From positions 1-8,556 of the forward strand of contig NYXJ01000093.1 of assembly GCA_002685315.1 (NCBI GenBank): a stretch of 8,556 nt of DNA, read 5' to 3'. The translations under genes and the position numbers were made by a program. Source of the stretch: Methanobacteriota archaeon. GTDB lineage: Archaea; Thermoplasmatota; Poseidoniia; Poseidoniales; Thalassarchaeaceae. The notes below the pieces were generated by a model. The model was not told where the DNA came from, did no database searches, and saw only the letters and a program-made list of their open reading frames with translations. The number at the start of each line of letters is the position of its first letter. Within the stretch, counting starts at the first letter, position 1. Of the stretch, positions 1 through 6,485 are shown piece after piece.

Positions 1-744
1 GCATATGACCAAATTGTGAATGAGATGGCAAAGGTTAGGCATCGTTCAGGAGGAGAATTCTGGTGCCCTGTCACAATTAGAACGCCTGCGGGAGGAGGTA
101 TTAGAGGAGGTCATCATCACTCGCAATCTCCAGAATCTCAATTCACACATACTCCCGGGTTGAAAGTAGTATATTGTTCCACACCGTTCAATTCTAAGGG
201 TCTTCTAATTAGTGCTATTGAGGATAATGACCCCGTAATTTTCTTTGAACCAAAAAGATGTTACAGAGGCCCATTTTATGGTGACCCTCATAATGTCCCA
301 ACATGGAAAGAACATCCAGAAGCCGAGGTTCCTGAATCATATTATAAAATACCATTAGGAGAGGCCAGATTGGCGATGGAGGGACATAAATGTACTGTAA
401 TTGCCTGGGGTACAATGGTACATGTGGCAGAACAAGCAATAAGAAACTCAGGAATTAGTTGCGATTTATTAGATTTACAAACATTAGTACCTTGGGATAG
501 AGATGCTGTAGTTAAATCAATTGAAAAGACGGGGAGATGTGTTGTTGTCCATGAAGCACCGAAAACTAGTGGATTTGGGGCTGAAATGGTTGCTTCAATA
601 CAAGAAAGATGTTTTTATCATTTAGAAAGTCCAATAGAAAGGGTCACAGGATGGGATACGCCATTCCCACATACGACAGAATGGGATTATATGCCAAGTC
701 CCTCTAGAATTGCTGAAGCAATACAAAAAACTCAGGAGGAATGA
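1..744 (+). CDS. bkdA2: 2-oxo acid dehydrogenase E1 component, beta subunit (branched-chain type), 5'-truncated
   Basis: Partial gene: the frame is open from base 1, so the first 80-90 residues (usual length about 325-340) lie outside the window. With an E1 alpha partner it would form the thiamine-diphosphate enzyme that decarboxylates a 2-oxo acid and acylates the lipoyl arm of E2. Visible, numbering from base 1: AYDQIVNE (1-8), the GGGIRGGH...SQSPE loop (31-45) with the conserved His40 before SQSPE, then IFFEPKRCYRG, the start of the C-terminal domain with TVIAWGTMVHVA, DLQTLVPWD, and VHEAPKTSGFGAE. The stretch DTPFPHTTEW near the C-terminus and the PWD...KSIEKTGR segment resemble BCKDH E1 beta more than pyruvate dehydrogenase; this rests on remembered family consensus. 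It overlaps the next gene's first possible ATG by 4 bases and leads an E1b-E2-E3 operon. E1 alpha is expected immediately upstream. The GTG at 16 is not the real start, since homology continues before it. Confidence 0.93.
   Translation, partial: AYDQIVNEMAKVRHRSGGEFWCPVTIRTPAGGGIRGGHHHSQSPESQFTHTPGLKVVYCSTPFNSKGLLISAIEDNDPVIFFEPKRCYRGPFYGDPHNVPTWKEHPEAEVPESYYKIPLGEARLAMEGHKCTVIAWGTMVHVAEQAIRNSGISCDLLDLQTLVPWDRDAVVKSIEKTGRCVVVHEAPKTSGFGAEMVASIQERCFYHLESPIERVTGWDTPFPHTTEWDYMPSPSRIAEAIQKTQEE
734..743 (+). promoter_or_regulatory. Ribosome-binding site of E2 gene
   Basis: AGGAGGA at 734-740, inside the last codons of E1 beta. It touches ATG 741 but stands 6 bases from ATG 747, which decides the start in favour of 747. 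Confidence 0.7.
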
Positions 745-746
745 AT

Positions 747-2033
747 ATGGGAGATTATGTTTTCAAGTTACCAGATATAGGAGAAGGAGTAGTAGAAGGA
801 GAAATAGTGTCATGGCACGTCAAGGTTGGAGATACAATAGTTGAAGATGCTCCAATCGTCGATGTAATGACCGATAAGGCAACTGTTACCATACCTTCCC
901 CAACAAGTGGAATAGTAAAGGAATTAAGTGGAGAAGTTGGCGATATGATTGCGGTAGGTACCGCTTTGATAACTTTCTCAGGAAGTGGAGATAATGTCTC
1001 TTCTACAGAAGAACATACAGAAACTATACCAGTTCCCGAACCTTTAATTGAAGAATCAGTTGAACTTGAGGAAAAGGTAGTTGAGGTTATAGAAAAAAAA
1101 TCGATCCCTGAAAAAGTTCTCATTCAAGAACCAATTAAAACAACAAAAGTAAGACAAAATACTAGGGTATTGGCCAGTCCTGCTGTAAGGAGAAGAGCTA
1201 GGGAGGCCGAACTAGACCTAACTTTCGTATCCGGCTCTGGACCCGCTGGAAGGATTAGACATGCAGACTTAGACGCATACATCGCAGCAGGAGGGGCAGT
1301 TACAGGTGCACCTCCAAAATCATATTCTACAAAAAGGACAGAAACAAACGAAATAAAGGTCGTAGGTTTAAGAAGAAAAATTGCTGAACAAATGGTCAAA
1401 TCAAAATTTTCTATACCTCACTTCTCATATTTTGAAGAAATTGATGTCACTGAGTTAGAAAAACTCAGGAAATTTTTAAATTCCACCAAAGACGAAGGGC
1501 AACCAAAATTAACTTATCTGCCATTCATAATGATGGCTTTGGCTAAAATAATGCCGAAACATCAAGAATGTAATGCACATTATGATGATGAAAATAATAT
1601 TGTCACTCAACACTCTGCAATCCATCTCGGAATTGCCACACAAACAGATAGAGGATTATTTGTTCCTGTCGTAAAACATGTTGAAGCAATGGACATATGG
1701 CAATCAGCAGCCGAAATGCAACGAGTTTCAGGCTCAGCTAGAAATGGTACTGCTAGCCTAGATGACTTGACAGGTTCCACATTTACAATTACAAGTCTCG
1801 GCAGAGATGGAGGGTTAGGAGCCACACCAATCATTAATCACCCAGAAGTTAGTATCCTAGGAGTCCATAAAGCAAGAGAGATGCCTGTAGTTCAAGATGG
1901 AAAAGTTGTTGTTAGGAGGATTATGAATGTTTCAAGTTCTTTTGACCATCGAATTGTAGATGGTGCTAATGGAGCGGCCCTGATTCAGTCATTGAAGAAA
2001 ATGTTAGAACACCCAGCTCTAATTTTTATGTAG
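747..2033 (+). CDS. bkdB: Dihydrolipoamide acyltransferase, E2 component of branched-chain type 2-oxo acid dehydrogenase
   Basis: Core acyltransferase: it takes the acyl group from E1 on a lipoyl-lysine and passes it to CoA. The 428 residues divide into one lipoyl domain (about 1-78) with lipoyl Lys44 in VMTDKATV, an acidic Glu/Val/Pro-rich linker (about 80-135), a small E1/E3-binding domain (about 141-178, SPAVRRRARE...GSGPAGRI), and the catalytic domain (about 203-428). The active-site motif is DHRIVDG, with His401 and Asp405. VMTDKATV and KLPDIGEG match the branched-chain E2 family (Pseudomonas bkdB style) better than pyruvate E2. The single lipoyl domain also fits BCKDH. I chose ATG 747 over ATG 741: the AGGAGGA at 734-740 abuts 741, whereas it stands at the normal distance from 747. 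The longer reading would add only Met-Asn and overlap the E1 beta stop as ATGA. The protein needs octanoylation and sulphur insertion to work, which ties it to the downstream lipB. Confidence 0.95.
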   Translation: MGDYVFKLPDIGEGVVEGEIVSWHVKVGDTIVEDAPIVDVMTDKATVTIPSPTSGIVKELSGEVGDMIAVGTALITFSGSGDNVSSTEEHTETIPVPEPLIEESVELEEKVVEVIEKKSIPEKVLIQEPIKTTKVRQNTRVLASPAVRRRAREAELDLTFVSGSGPAGRIRHADLDAYIAAGGAVTGAPPKSYSTKRTETNEIKVVGLRRKIAEQMVKSKFSIPHFSYFEEIDVTELEKLRKFLNSTKDEGQPKLTYLPFIMMALAKIMPKHQECNAHYDDENNIVTQHSAIHLGIATQTDRGLFVPVVKHVEAMDIWQSAAEMQRVSGSARNGTASLDDLTGSTFTITSLGRDGGLGATPIINHPEVSILGVHKAREMPVVQDGKVVVRRIMNVSSSFDHRIVDGANGAALIQSLKKMLEHPALIFM

Positions 2034-2037
2034 GTGG
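2032..2037 (+). promoter_or_regulatory. Ribosome-binding site of E3 gene
   Basis: AGGTGG overlaps the TAG stop of E2 and lies 5 bases before ATG 2043. It also contains the alternative GTG at 2034, which it therefore argues against. Confidence 0.6.
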
Positions 2038-2042
2038 AAAAA

Positions 2043-3479
2043 ATGAGTAATAATCGTAAATGTCAAGTTCTAGTCATCGGAGCGGGCCCAGGAGGATATG
2101 TTGCTGCAATTAGATCCGCTCAATTAGGCCTCGATACAATAATCGTTGAGGGTGAAAAAGCAGGGGGAGTTTGTCTAAATGTTGGATGTATTCCAAGTAA
2201 AGCTATTATTCATGCTGCAGAAAGATATGAAGCATTGGGTAAACATTCCAAAGAAGAAGGGCACATGGGAATTACAGTTTTAGGAAATACCGAAATTGAA
2301 ATGAAAGGCATTGTAGAATGGAAAGATGGAATTGTTCAAAGATTGACAAAAGGTGTAGAAACATTGGTTAAAAATGCAGGTGCTGAATTAATACAGGGTT
2401 GGGCCACATTTTCTTCATCGAAAAACTGTACTGTTAAGACCGAAAATGGAGATATAACCATCGAAGCAGAAAATGTAATTATTGCAACGGGTTCATCTCA
2501 TATTGATTTGCCTTTTATGCCGTGTGATGAAGAATTCGTTCTTTCTTCAACCGGTGCATTGAGTTTAGAAAAACTACCTAAAAAGGTCGCTATTGTAGGA
2601 GGAGGATATATAGGACTAGAATTAGGTTGTGCGTTAAGGAAATTAGGTACAGAAGTCACTGTAGTTGAAGGAATGGATAGTATCTTAGGAATAATGGATA
2701 AAGAAATCAAAAGGCCACTTGAAATATGGTTGAAGAAGAACAAAGTTACTATTCATACTAATGCTCTAGCAAAAGGAGCTAAAATCAAAGGGAAAGGAGC
2801 ATCAAGAAAGGTGGAACTTACATTTGAAAAAGATTCTGAAGAACAAAAAATTACTGTCGATAAGATTTTAGTAACTGTTGGAAGAAGTCCAAACTCAAAA
2901 GGATGGGGGGTTGAAAATATGGGAATAAGAATGGATGCATCTGGCAGATTTATTAGAATTGACCGACAATGCAGGACATCAGCACCAGGAGTTTACGCAA
3001 TCGGCGATGTTGCTGGAGAACCAATGCTGGCACACAAGGCAAGCGCCCAAGGCGAAATGGTGGCAGAGATTATTTCCGGCGAAAAGAGAGAATTTGACAA
3101 AGTGGCAATTCCTGCAATTGTTTTCACTGAACCAGAAATTGTCTCTGTAGGACTGACTCCTGACGAAGCGGAAGAAAGGGGCGAAGAGGTCATTATTGGG
3201 AAATTCCCTCTAGCAGCCAATGGAAGAGCTCTAACGATAGAAGCAGAAAAAACTGCAGGTTTCATAAGAGTAACTGCAAGAAAAGAAGATCATGTGATTC
3301 TTGGTATTCAAGCAGTTGGCAGTCACGTAGCCGAATTACATGGTGAATTCATTTTGGCTCTTGAGATGGGAGCACAGTTAGAGGATATCTCAGATACAGT
3401 TCACGCACACCCAACAATGACGGAGGCTTTTCATGAAAGTGTATTGAAAACATTGGGTCACGCAATACATACTTCCTGA
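2043..3479 (+). CDS. lpdV: Dihydrolipoyl dehydrogenase, E3 component (LpdV-like)
   Basis: FAD enzyme that reoxidises the dihydrolipoyl arm of E2 and reduces NAD+. The 478 residues carry all family landmarks: FAD-binding GAGPGG (13-18), the redox pair Cys44/Cys49 in GGVCLNVGCIPSK, the ATG turn (148-150), NAD-binding GGGYIG (186-191), the second FAD motif GDVAGEP (321-327), and the C-terminal dimer domain with HAHPTMTE, where His456 and Glu461 form the catalytic dyad. GDVAGEPMLAHKASAQGEM and the ending LGHAIH resemble the E3 dedicated to branched-chain complexes (LpdV of Pseudomonas) more than general LpdA; this is a judgement from memory. The ATG at 2043 is preferred over the GTG at 2034 because AGGTGG (2032-2037) lies just ahead of it and would overlap a GTG start. 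The gene begins 9 bases after the E2 stop and its own stop is inside the next gene's ribosome-binding site, so it is firmly within the operon. Confidence 0.96.
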   Translation: MSNNRKCQVLVIGAGPGGYVAAIRSAQLGLDTIIVEGEKAGGVCLNVGCIPSKAIIHAAERYEALGKHSKEEGHMGITVLGNTEIEMKGIVEWKDGIVQRLTKGVETLVKNAGAELIQGWATFSSSKNCTVKTENGDITIEAENVIIATGSSHIDLPFMPCDEEFVLSSTGALSLEKLPKKVAIVGGGYIGLELGCALRKLGTEVTVVEGMDSILGIMDKEIKRPLEIWLKKNKVTIHTNALAKGAKIKGKGASRKVELTFEKDSEEQKITVDKILVTVGRSPNSKGWGVENMGIRMDASGRFIRIDRQCRTSAPGVYAIGDVAGEPMLAHKASAQGEMVAEIISGEKREFDKVAIPAIVFTEPEIVSVGLTPDEAEERGEEVIIGKFPLAANGRALTIEAEKTAGFIRVTARKEDHVILGIQAVGSHVAELHGEFILALEMGAQLEDISDTVHAHPTMTEAFHESVLKTLGHAIHTS

Positions 3480-3485
3480 GGTGAT
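3478..3485 (+). promoter_or_regulatory. Ribosome-binding site of lipB
   Basis: GAGGTGAT, an eight-base match to the 16S rRNA tail complement, begins within the stop codon of the E3 gene. Three bases separate it from TTG 3489, and none from TTG 3486. A strong site may compensate for the weak TTG start. Confidence 0.75.
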
Positions 3486-3488
3486 TTG

Positions 3489-4163
3489 TTGAAAAATATC
3501 CAAGTCCTAAGGGCTGGAATTGTTGAACATTCTAAAGTTTCAGAAATTATGCGCGTTATGCAACAAAAAAGAATCAATGATGAAATTATTGACTCTATTA
3601 TTCTCGTAGAACATCCAGAAATAGTTACCATTGGTCCGAAGGCCAGTAGGGAAGGAGTAGTAGTTAGTGACGATTATGAACAGACAATTGTAGACAGAGG
3701 TGGAGGAATCACATGGCATGGACCCGGGCAACTAGTCGCTTATCCTATTGTGAAATGGGAAAATGACGAACAAAGTGTCAGAAAAATCATTAACAAAATA
3801 GAGGATTTGGTTATTAAAACTCTGAAAGACCTTGGTATTGAAGGATACAGAGATTCTGCAATGATGGGGGTATGGGTTGATGGAAAAAAGGTATGTTCTA
3901 TAGGACTTGCATTTCTTCATTGGGTTAGTAGGCATGGTTTAGCGCTGAACTATGCCACCCCTGGAAATAGGATTGAAAACCTCGCTTGCTGCGGATTAGA
4001 TGTAGGCACTACAACATCATTAGAAAAATTGGGATATAAGAAAAATAATAATCAGAAAATCACAAGAGAGTTACTTGAAAATACTCTAATCTCAAATATC
4101 GAAAATATACTTAATAGGGTACCATTTGAAGAAGAAAATTGTAATCTTGAGGAATTTCTATGA
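3489..4163 (+). CDS. lipB: Lipoyl(octanoyl) transferase LipB
   Basis: Transfers an octanoyl group, in known systems from octanoyl-ACP, to the lipoyl-domain lysine; LipA then inserts two sulphurs. The 224 residues show the LipB signature RGGGITWHGPGQLVAYP (about 70-86), the catalytic lysine in DGKKVCSIG (Lys134), the HGLALN block (about 149-154), and the catalytic Cys168 in ACCGLDVGTTTSL, matching the Cys-Gly before the TSL motif of the family. An extra Cys167 precedes it. Start: two adjacent TTG codons at 3486 and 3489. The perfect GAGGTGAT at 3478-3485 leaves 3 bases before 3489, the same spacing as other genes here, so 3489 is preferred. The position directly behind E3 argues that its main client is this E2. 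No lipA is in the window. LipB is typical of bacteria and eukaryotes, so its presence in a putative archaeon is notable. A lipoate ligase (LplA) is unlikely because the LipB catalytic Cys/Lys pair is present. Confidence 0.93.
   Translation: MKNIQVLRAGIVEHSKVSEIMRVMQQKRINDEIIDSIILVEHPEIVTIGPKASREGVVVSDDYEQTIVDRGGGITWHGPGQLVAYPIVKWENDEQSVRKIINKIEDLVIKTLKDLGIEGYRDSAMMGVWVDGKKVCSIGLAFLHWVSRHGLALNYATPGNRIENLACCGLDVGTTTSLEKLGYKKNNNQKITRELLENTLISNIENILNRVPFEEENCNLEEFL
4149..4152 (+). promoter_or_regulatory. Ribosome-binding site of class V PLP enzyme gene
   Basis: GAGG inside the end of lipB, seven bases before ATG 4160. It supports the start that overlaps the lipB stop as ATGA. Confidence 0.55.
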
Positions 4164-5356
4164 ATAGACCGCAGAAAAATCCTTTGTCTGAATTTTGGGG
4201 AATCGATGCATCAACCATTTTCTTAAATCATGGTTCATACGGAGCCACACCTACAATAGTTCTAGAAGAACAAAAACGATGGCAACAACTTGTAGAAAAG
4301 GACCCGGTGAAATTCTATGAAGAAATTGCCCCTAAAGCATTATTAGAAACTAGAAAAGCAATTGCTAAATTTGTTAAATGTGATTATGATGATTTGGCAT
4401 TGATTGAAAACGCAACATCAGGAGTAAATACAGTATTAAGATCGCTAGATTTCAAAATTGATGATGAGATATTAGTCCCAAGTCATGCTTATCAAGCTTG
4501 TAGAAATACAATAGATTTTGTTGCTAGAAAGAATAATGCTAAAGTTGTGACTTGCGAAATACCTTTCCCGATTAACAATGAAGAAATTATAATTGAAGAA
4601 ATTATGCGATGTGTTACAGAAAGAACTAAATTAGCATTAATTGATACAGTAACTAGCCCTACTGGGATAAAAATGCCTTTTGAAAAATTAGTTAAACTAC
4701 TAGAAAATAAGGGTATTAAAGTACTTCTTGATGCAGCTCATGGAATTGGAATGATTCCTCTAGATTTAGAACAAATTGGTGCATCGTTTACAACTAGTAA
4801 TTGCCATAAATGGCTATGTGCACCTAAAGGTTCAGCGTTTTTGCATGTAAGAAAGGATATGCAAGAATTTATTCACCCTCTAACAATTAGTCATGGAATG
4901 ACTGCTCCTTTAGAAGGAACTTCGAGATTTCGTCACGAATTCGATTGGACAGGAACTAGAGATATATCCGCATGGTGTGTAATCCCATATGTTATCAGTG
5001 AAGTTAGTAAGATAGTGGGAATGAGTTGGGAAGAAATAATGCAACATAATAATAACTTGGTAATTGAAGCAAGAAAATATCTTTGTCGAGAATTGGATAT
5101 TCCTCCCCCTTGTCCTGACAAAATGATAGCAAGCATAGCAACAATAAAATTAAATTTTGATGATTACACTAATCTTTCTATTCATGAACCGGATTCAATA
5201 CATCTAGATCTTCTAGATGAATACAATATACAAGTTCCAGTGTGGTATTGGCCTAATCCAGAAGGAAGGTATATGCGTATTTCCGCTCAAATTTACAATA
5301 ACTTAGATGAGTATGAATATTTGGCATTTGCATTGAAGAATGTCTGTAAAAATTAA
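4160..5356 (+). CDS. Class V aminotransferase-fold PLP enzyme, isopenicillin-N-epimerase-like
   Basis: Fold-type I PLP enzyme of 398 residues; the exact reaction is unknown. Landmarks: FLNHGSYG (21-28) at the N-terminus, ENATSGVN (83-90) that holds the cofactor phosphate, DAAHGIG (191-197) with Asp191 on the pyridine nitrogen and His194 stacking, SNCHKW with Schiff-base Lys217, FDWTGTRD (261-268), and RYMRISAQIYN (370-380) with Arg373 as the likely substrate-carboxylate clamp. These fit the CefD-like branch. Cysteine desulfurases (SufS/NifS) carry a catalytic Cys just before the final Arg block; here that region reads VPVWYWPNPEGR with no Cys, so desulfurase activity is not supported. The ATG overlaps the lipB stop (ATGA), with GAGG at 4149-4152, implying translational coupling. 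Epimerisation, transamination or C-S/C-N lyase chemistry on an amino acid are all possible. The context suggests amino-acid breakdown feeding the dehydrogenase complex, which is inference. Confidence 0.88.
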   Translation: MNRPQKNPLSEFWGIDASTIFLNHGSYGATPTIVLEEQKRWQQLVEKDPVKFYEEIAPKALLETRKAIAKFVKCDYDDLALIENATSGVNTVLRSLDFKIDDEILVPSHAYQACRNTIDFVARKNNAKVVTCEIPFPINNEEIIIEEIMRCVTERTKLALIDTVTSPTGIKMPFEKLVKLLENKGIKVLLDAAHGIGMIPLDLEQIGASFTTSNCHKWLCAPKGSAFLHVRKDMQEFIHPLTISHGMTAPLEGTSRFRHEFDWTGTRDISAWCVIPYVISEVSKIVGMSWEEIMQHNNNLVIEARKYLCRELDIPPPCPDKMIASIATIKLNFDDYTNLSIHEPDSIHLDLLDEYNIQVPVWYWPNPEGRYMRISAQIYNNLDEYEYLAFALKNVCKN

Positions 5357-5392
5357 GCAATAGTTCAAGATGTCTAGTTCCCACGGCGTTTC
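5357..5392 (+). other. 36-base gap before the ubiX-like gene, no Shine-Dalgarno
   Basis: This is the largest gap in the forward run. It contains no purine-rich ribosome-binding site near ATG 5393, an out-of-frame ATG at 5370, and an in-frame TAG at 5375. The AT-rich AAAAATTAA just upstream (about 5347-5355) could be a TATA-like element for a short-leader transcript, but this is weak. The gap may mark a transcription-unit boundary. Confidence 0.3.
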
Positions 5393-5965
5393 ATGCCATC
5401 CGCTGTTGTAGCCTTAACAGGTGCTTCTGGTGCACAGTATGCTGTACGACTTGTAGAAGCACTTTCTGAAGCTTCTTGGGAGGTAGATTTGATAGTAACA
5501 AAAACAGGTGCAATCAACTTGCATCTAGAATGTGACATGACTGCAAAGGATTTATCAAAAATTAGAGGAGTAACATTGCATGAAAATCATAATTTAGCTG
5601 CAAAACCTGCTTCTGGATCTGCAAAATATGACGCATATATCATTTGCCCAACTAGTGGTACAACTATAGGGAAAATCGCAGCAGGAATCTCAGATAATCT
5701 AGCGACTAGGAGTGCTCTTGTTGCTCTCAAAGAAAGAAGAAAGTTGATTCTAGTCCCTAGAGAAACTCCTTTTGCAACCGCTCATCTAGAAGCAATGACA
5801 AAAATGTCAACCTGGGGAGTCATTATACTCCCTGCAAGTCCTGGATTCTATCATAAACCAAATACCATTGAAGAATTGATAGATTTCGTAGTTGCAAGGA
5901 TACTGGACCAACTTGACATCGATCATAAATTAAGTAAGAGATGGTCTGGTGAAGAAGTAAAATAA
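5393..5965 (+). CDS. ubiX: UbiX-like flavin prenyltransferase
   Basis: Expected to add a dimethylallyl group to FMN, giving the prenyl-FMN cofactor of UbiD-type decarboxylases. The 190 residues are normal family length. Seen: FMN-binding LTGASGA (8-14), SGS (74-76), GISDNLATR (98-106), LKERR with Lys113, PRET with Arg123/Glu124, FYHKP with Tyr153, and VARILDQL with Arg169. The spacing of Lys113, Arg123, Glu124, Tyr153 and Arg169 equals that of the catalytic residues I recall from P. aeruginosa UbiX (129, 139, 140, 169, 185), each shifted by 16. Odd: the usual PCSMKT segment is CPTSGTT (85-91), closer to other flavoprotein-family members. No UbiD is in the window. In archaea, UbiX can serve the UbiD-type step of the modified mevalonate route or quinone synthesis. 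The ATG has no Shine-Dalgarno and an in-frame stop lies 15 bases upstream (5375-5377), which fixes the N-terminus closely. Confidence 0.88.
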   Translation: MPSAVVALTGASGAQYAVRLVEALSEASWEVDLIVTKTGAINLHLECDMTAKDLSKIRGVTLHENHNLAAKPASGSAKYDAYIICPTSGTTIGKIAAGISDNLATRSALVALKERRKLILVPRETPFATAHLEAMTKMSTWGVIILPASPGFYHKPNTIEELIDFVVARILDQLDIDHKLSKRWSGEEVK

Positions 5966-5971
5966 ATTAGC

Positions 5972-6430
5972 CTATCTTTTACAAAAATCAATTATTTCTT
6001 GATAATTAGGTTCTATACCGGGATTATCAGCAATCCAGCAATAACCAATTTTTCCATCCTCATTAATCACAAAAACTGACCTCTGTGCAGCAGTGTATCC
6101 AGGCATAACAAAATCAATTCCAACACCATAAGAATTTGTAGCATTTCTGTTCACATCGGAAAGTAATGGGAATCCTATTGAATTGATTTTTGAAAACTCA
6201 TTATTGGAAAATATTGAATCAACACTGATTCCGAATACTTCAGCCTCAATATTTTCAAAATCACTCATAAAGTTTGTAAAAGTACACATCTCAGTTGTAC
6301 ATACACCAGTGAAAGCAGCAGGATAGAATGCTAAAACCACTTTATTCCCGATTGAGTCACTCAGAGTAACCATATTTCTGTCATTCGCCATCAAAGTAAA
6401 GTCTGGTGCTGTGTCGCCTATTGATACCAT
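5972..6430 (-). CDS. Peroxiredoxin, PrxQ/BCP-like (AhpC/TSA family)
   Basis: Thiol peroxidase that reduces hydrogen peroxide and organic peroxides. Counting from ATG 6430 (152 residues) it shows GDTAPDFTL at the N-terminus, the active-site motif PAAFTGVC with Pro37, Thr41 and peroxidatic Cys44, a second Cys49 four residues further on, and conserved Arg117 in AAQRSVFVI. The Cys44/Cys49 spacing equals that of the peroxidatic and resolving cysteines in BCP/PrxQ, so a 2-Cys mechanism within one chain is likely. Two starts are possible: ATG 6454 adds eight residues (MVLSTRKC) and codons such as CGC that are rare elsewhere in this window, while ATG 6430 gives the family-typical N-terminus and length. 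Neither has a Shine-Dalgarno, suggesting a leaderless or short-leader mRNA. It converges on the ubiX-like gene with a 6-base gap and diverges from a small CxxC protein that could be its reductant. Confidence 0.92.
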   Translation of the reverse strand: MVSIGDTAPDFTLMANDRNMVTLSDSIGNKVVLAFYPAAFTGVCTTEMCTFTNFMSDFENIEAEVFGISVDSIFSNNEFSKINSIGFPLLSDVNRNATNSYGVGIDFVMPGYTAAQRSVFVINEDGKIGYCWIADNPGIEPNYQEIIDFCKR

Positions 6431-6485
6431 ACACTTGCGGGTGGATAGGACCATTCAAAGATAACCATCGTCTGGAGTTGATAAA
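6431..6485. promoter_or_regulatory. Divergent intergenic region between peroxiredoxin and CxxC gene
   Basis: Between ATG 6430 (minus) and ATG 6486 (plus) lie 55 bases, or 31 if the peroxiredoxin starts at 6454. On the minus strand, TTTTATC (complement of 6479-6485) is a TATA-like stretch centred about 28 bases before 6454, the distance expected for an archaeal promoter starting transcription near 6454. This would give a leaderless message or one with a 24-base leader. No convincing plus-strand TATA element is seen. The call depends on the organism being archaeal. Confidence 0.3.
6474..6482 (+). promoter_or_regulatory. Ribosome-binding site of CxxC protein gene
   Basis: GGAGTTGAT matches the 16S-tail complement GGAGGTGAT in 8 of 9 bases and ends three bases before ATG 6486. 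Confidence 0.7.

Noticed and set aside
755..1399. Minus-strand open frames opposite the E2 gene
   Set aside because: Low-complexity Ser/Thr-rich translations mirroring E2 codons, no ribosome-binding site and no recognisable domain.
2935..3265. Open frames on both strands inside the E3 gene
   Set aside because: They lie over conserved FAD and dimer-domain coding sequence and are explained by its codon bias.
3489..4163. Lipoate-protein ligase (LplA)
   Set aside because: RGGGITWHGPGQ with the downstream catalytic Lys and Cys-Gly...TSL is LipB; the ATP-using ligase features are not seen.
4160..5356. Cysteine desulfurase (SufS/NifS) supplying sulphur for lipoate
   Set aside because: The loop before the final Arg/Ile/Ser block (about residues 358-370) has no catalytic cysteine.
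4160..5356. Beta-lactam biosynthesis because of the isopenicillin-N-epimerase resemblance
   Set aside because: No synthetase, IPN synthase or expandase genes nearby; CefD-like folds are widespread in unrelated metabolism.
5966..5985. T-rich stretch near the ubiX-like/peroxiredoxin junction as a terminator
   Set aside because: Only a four-T run with no hairpin; such runs are frequent in this AT-rich DNA.
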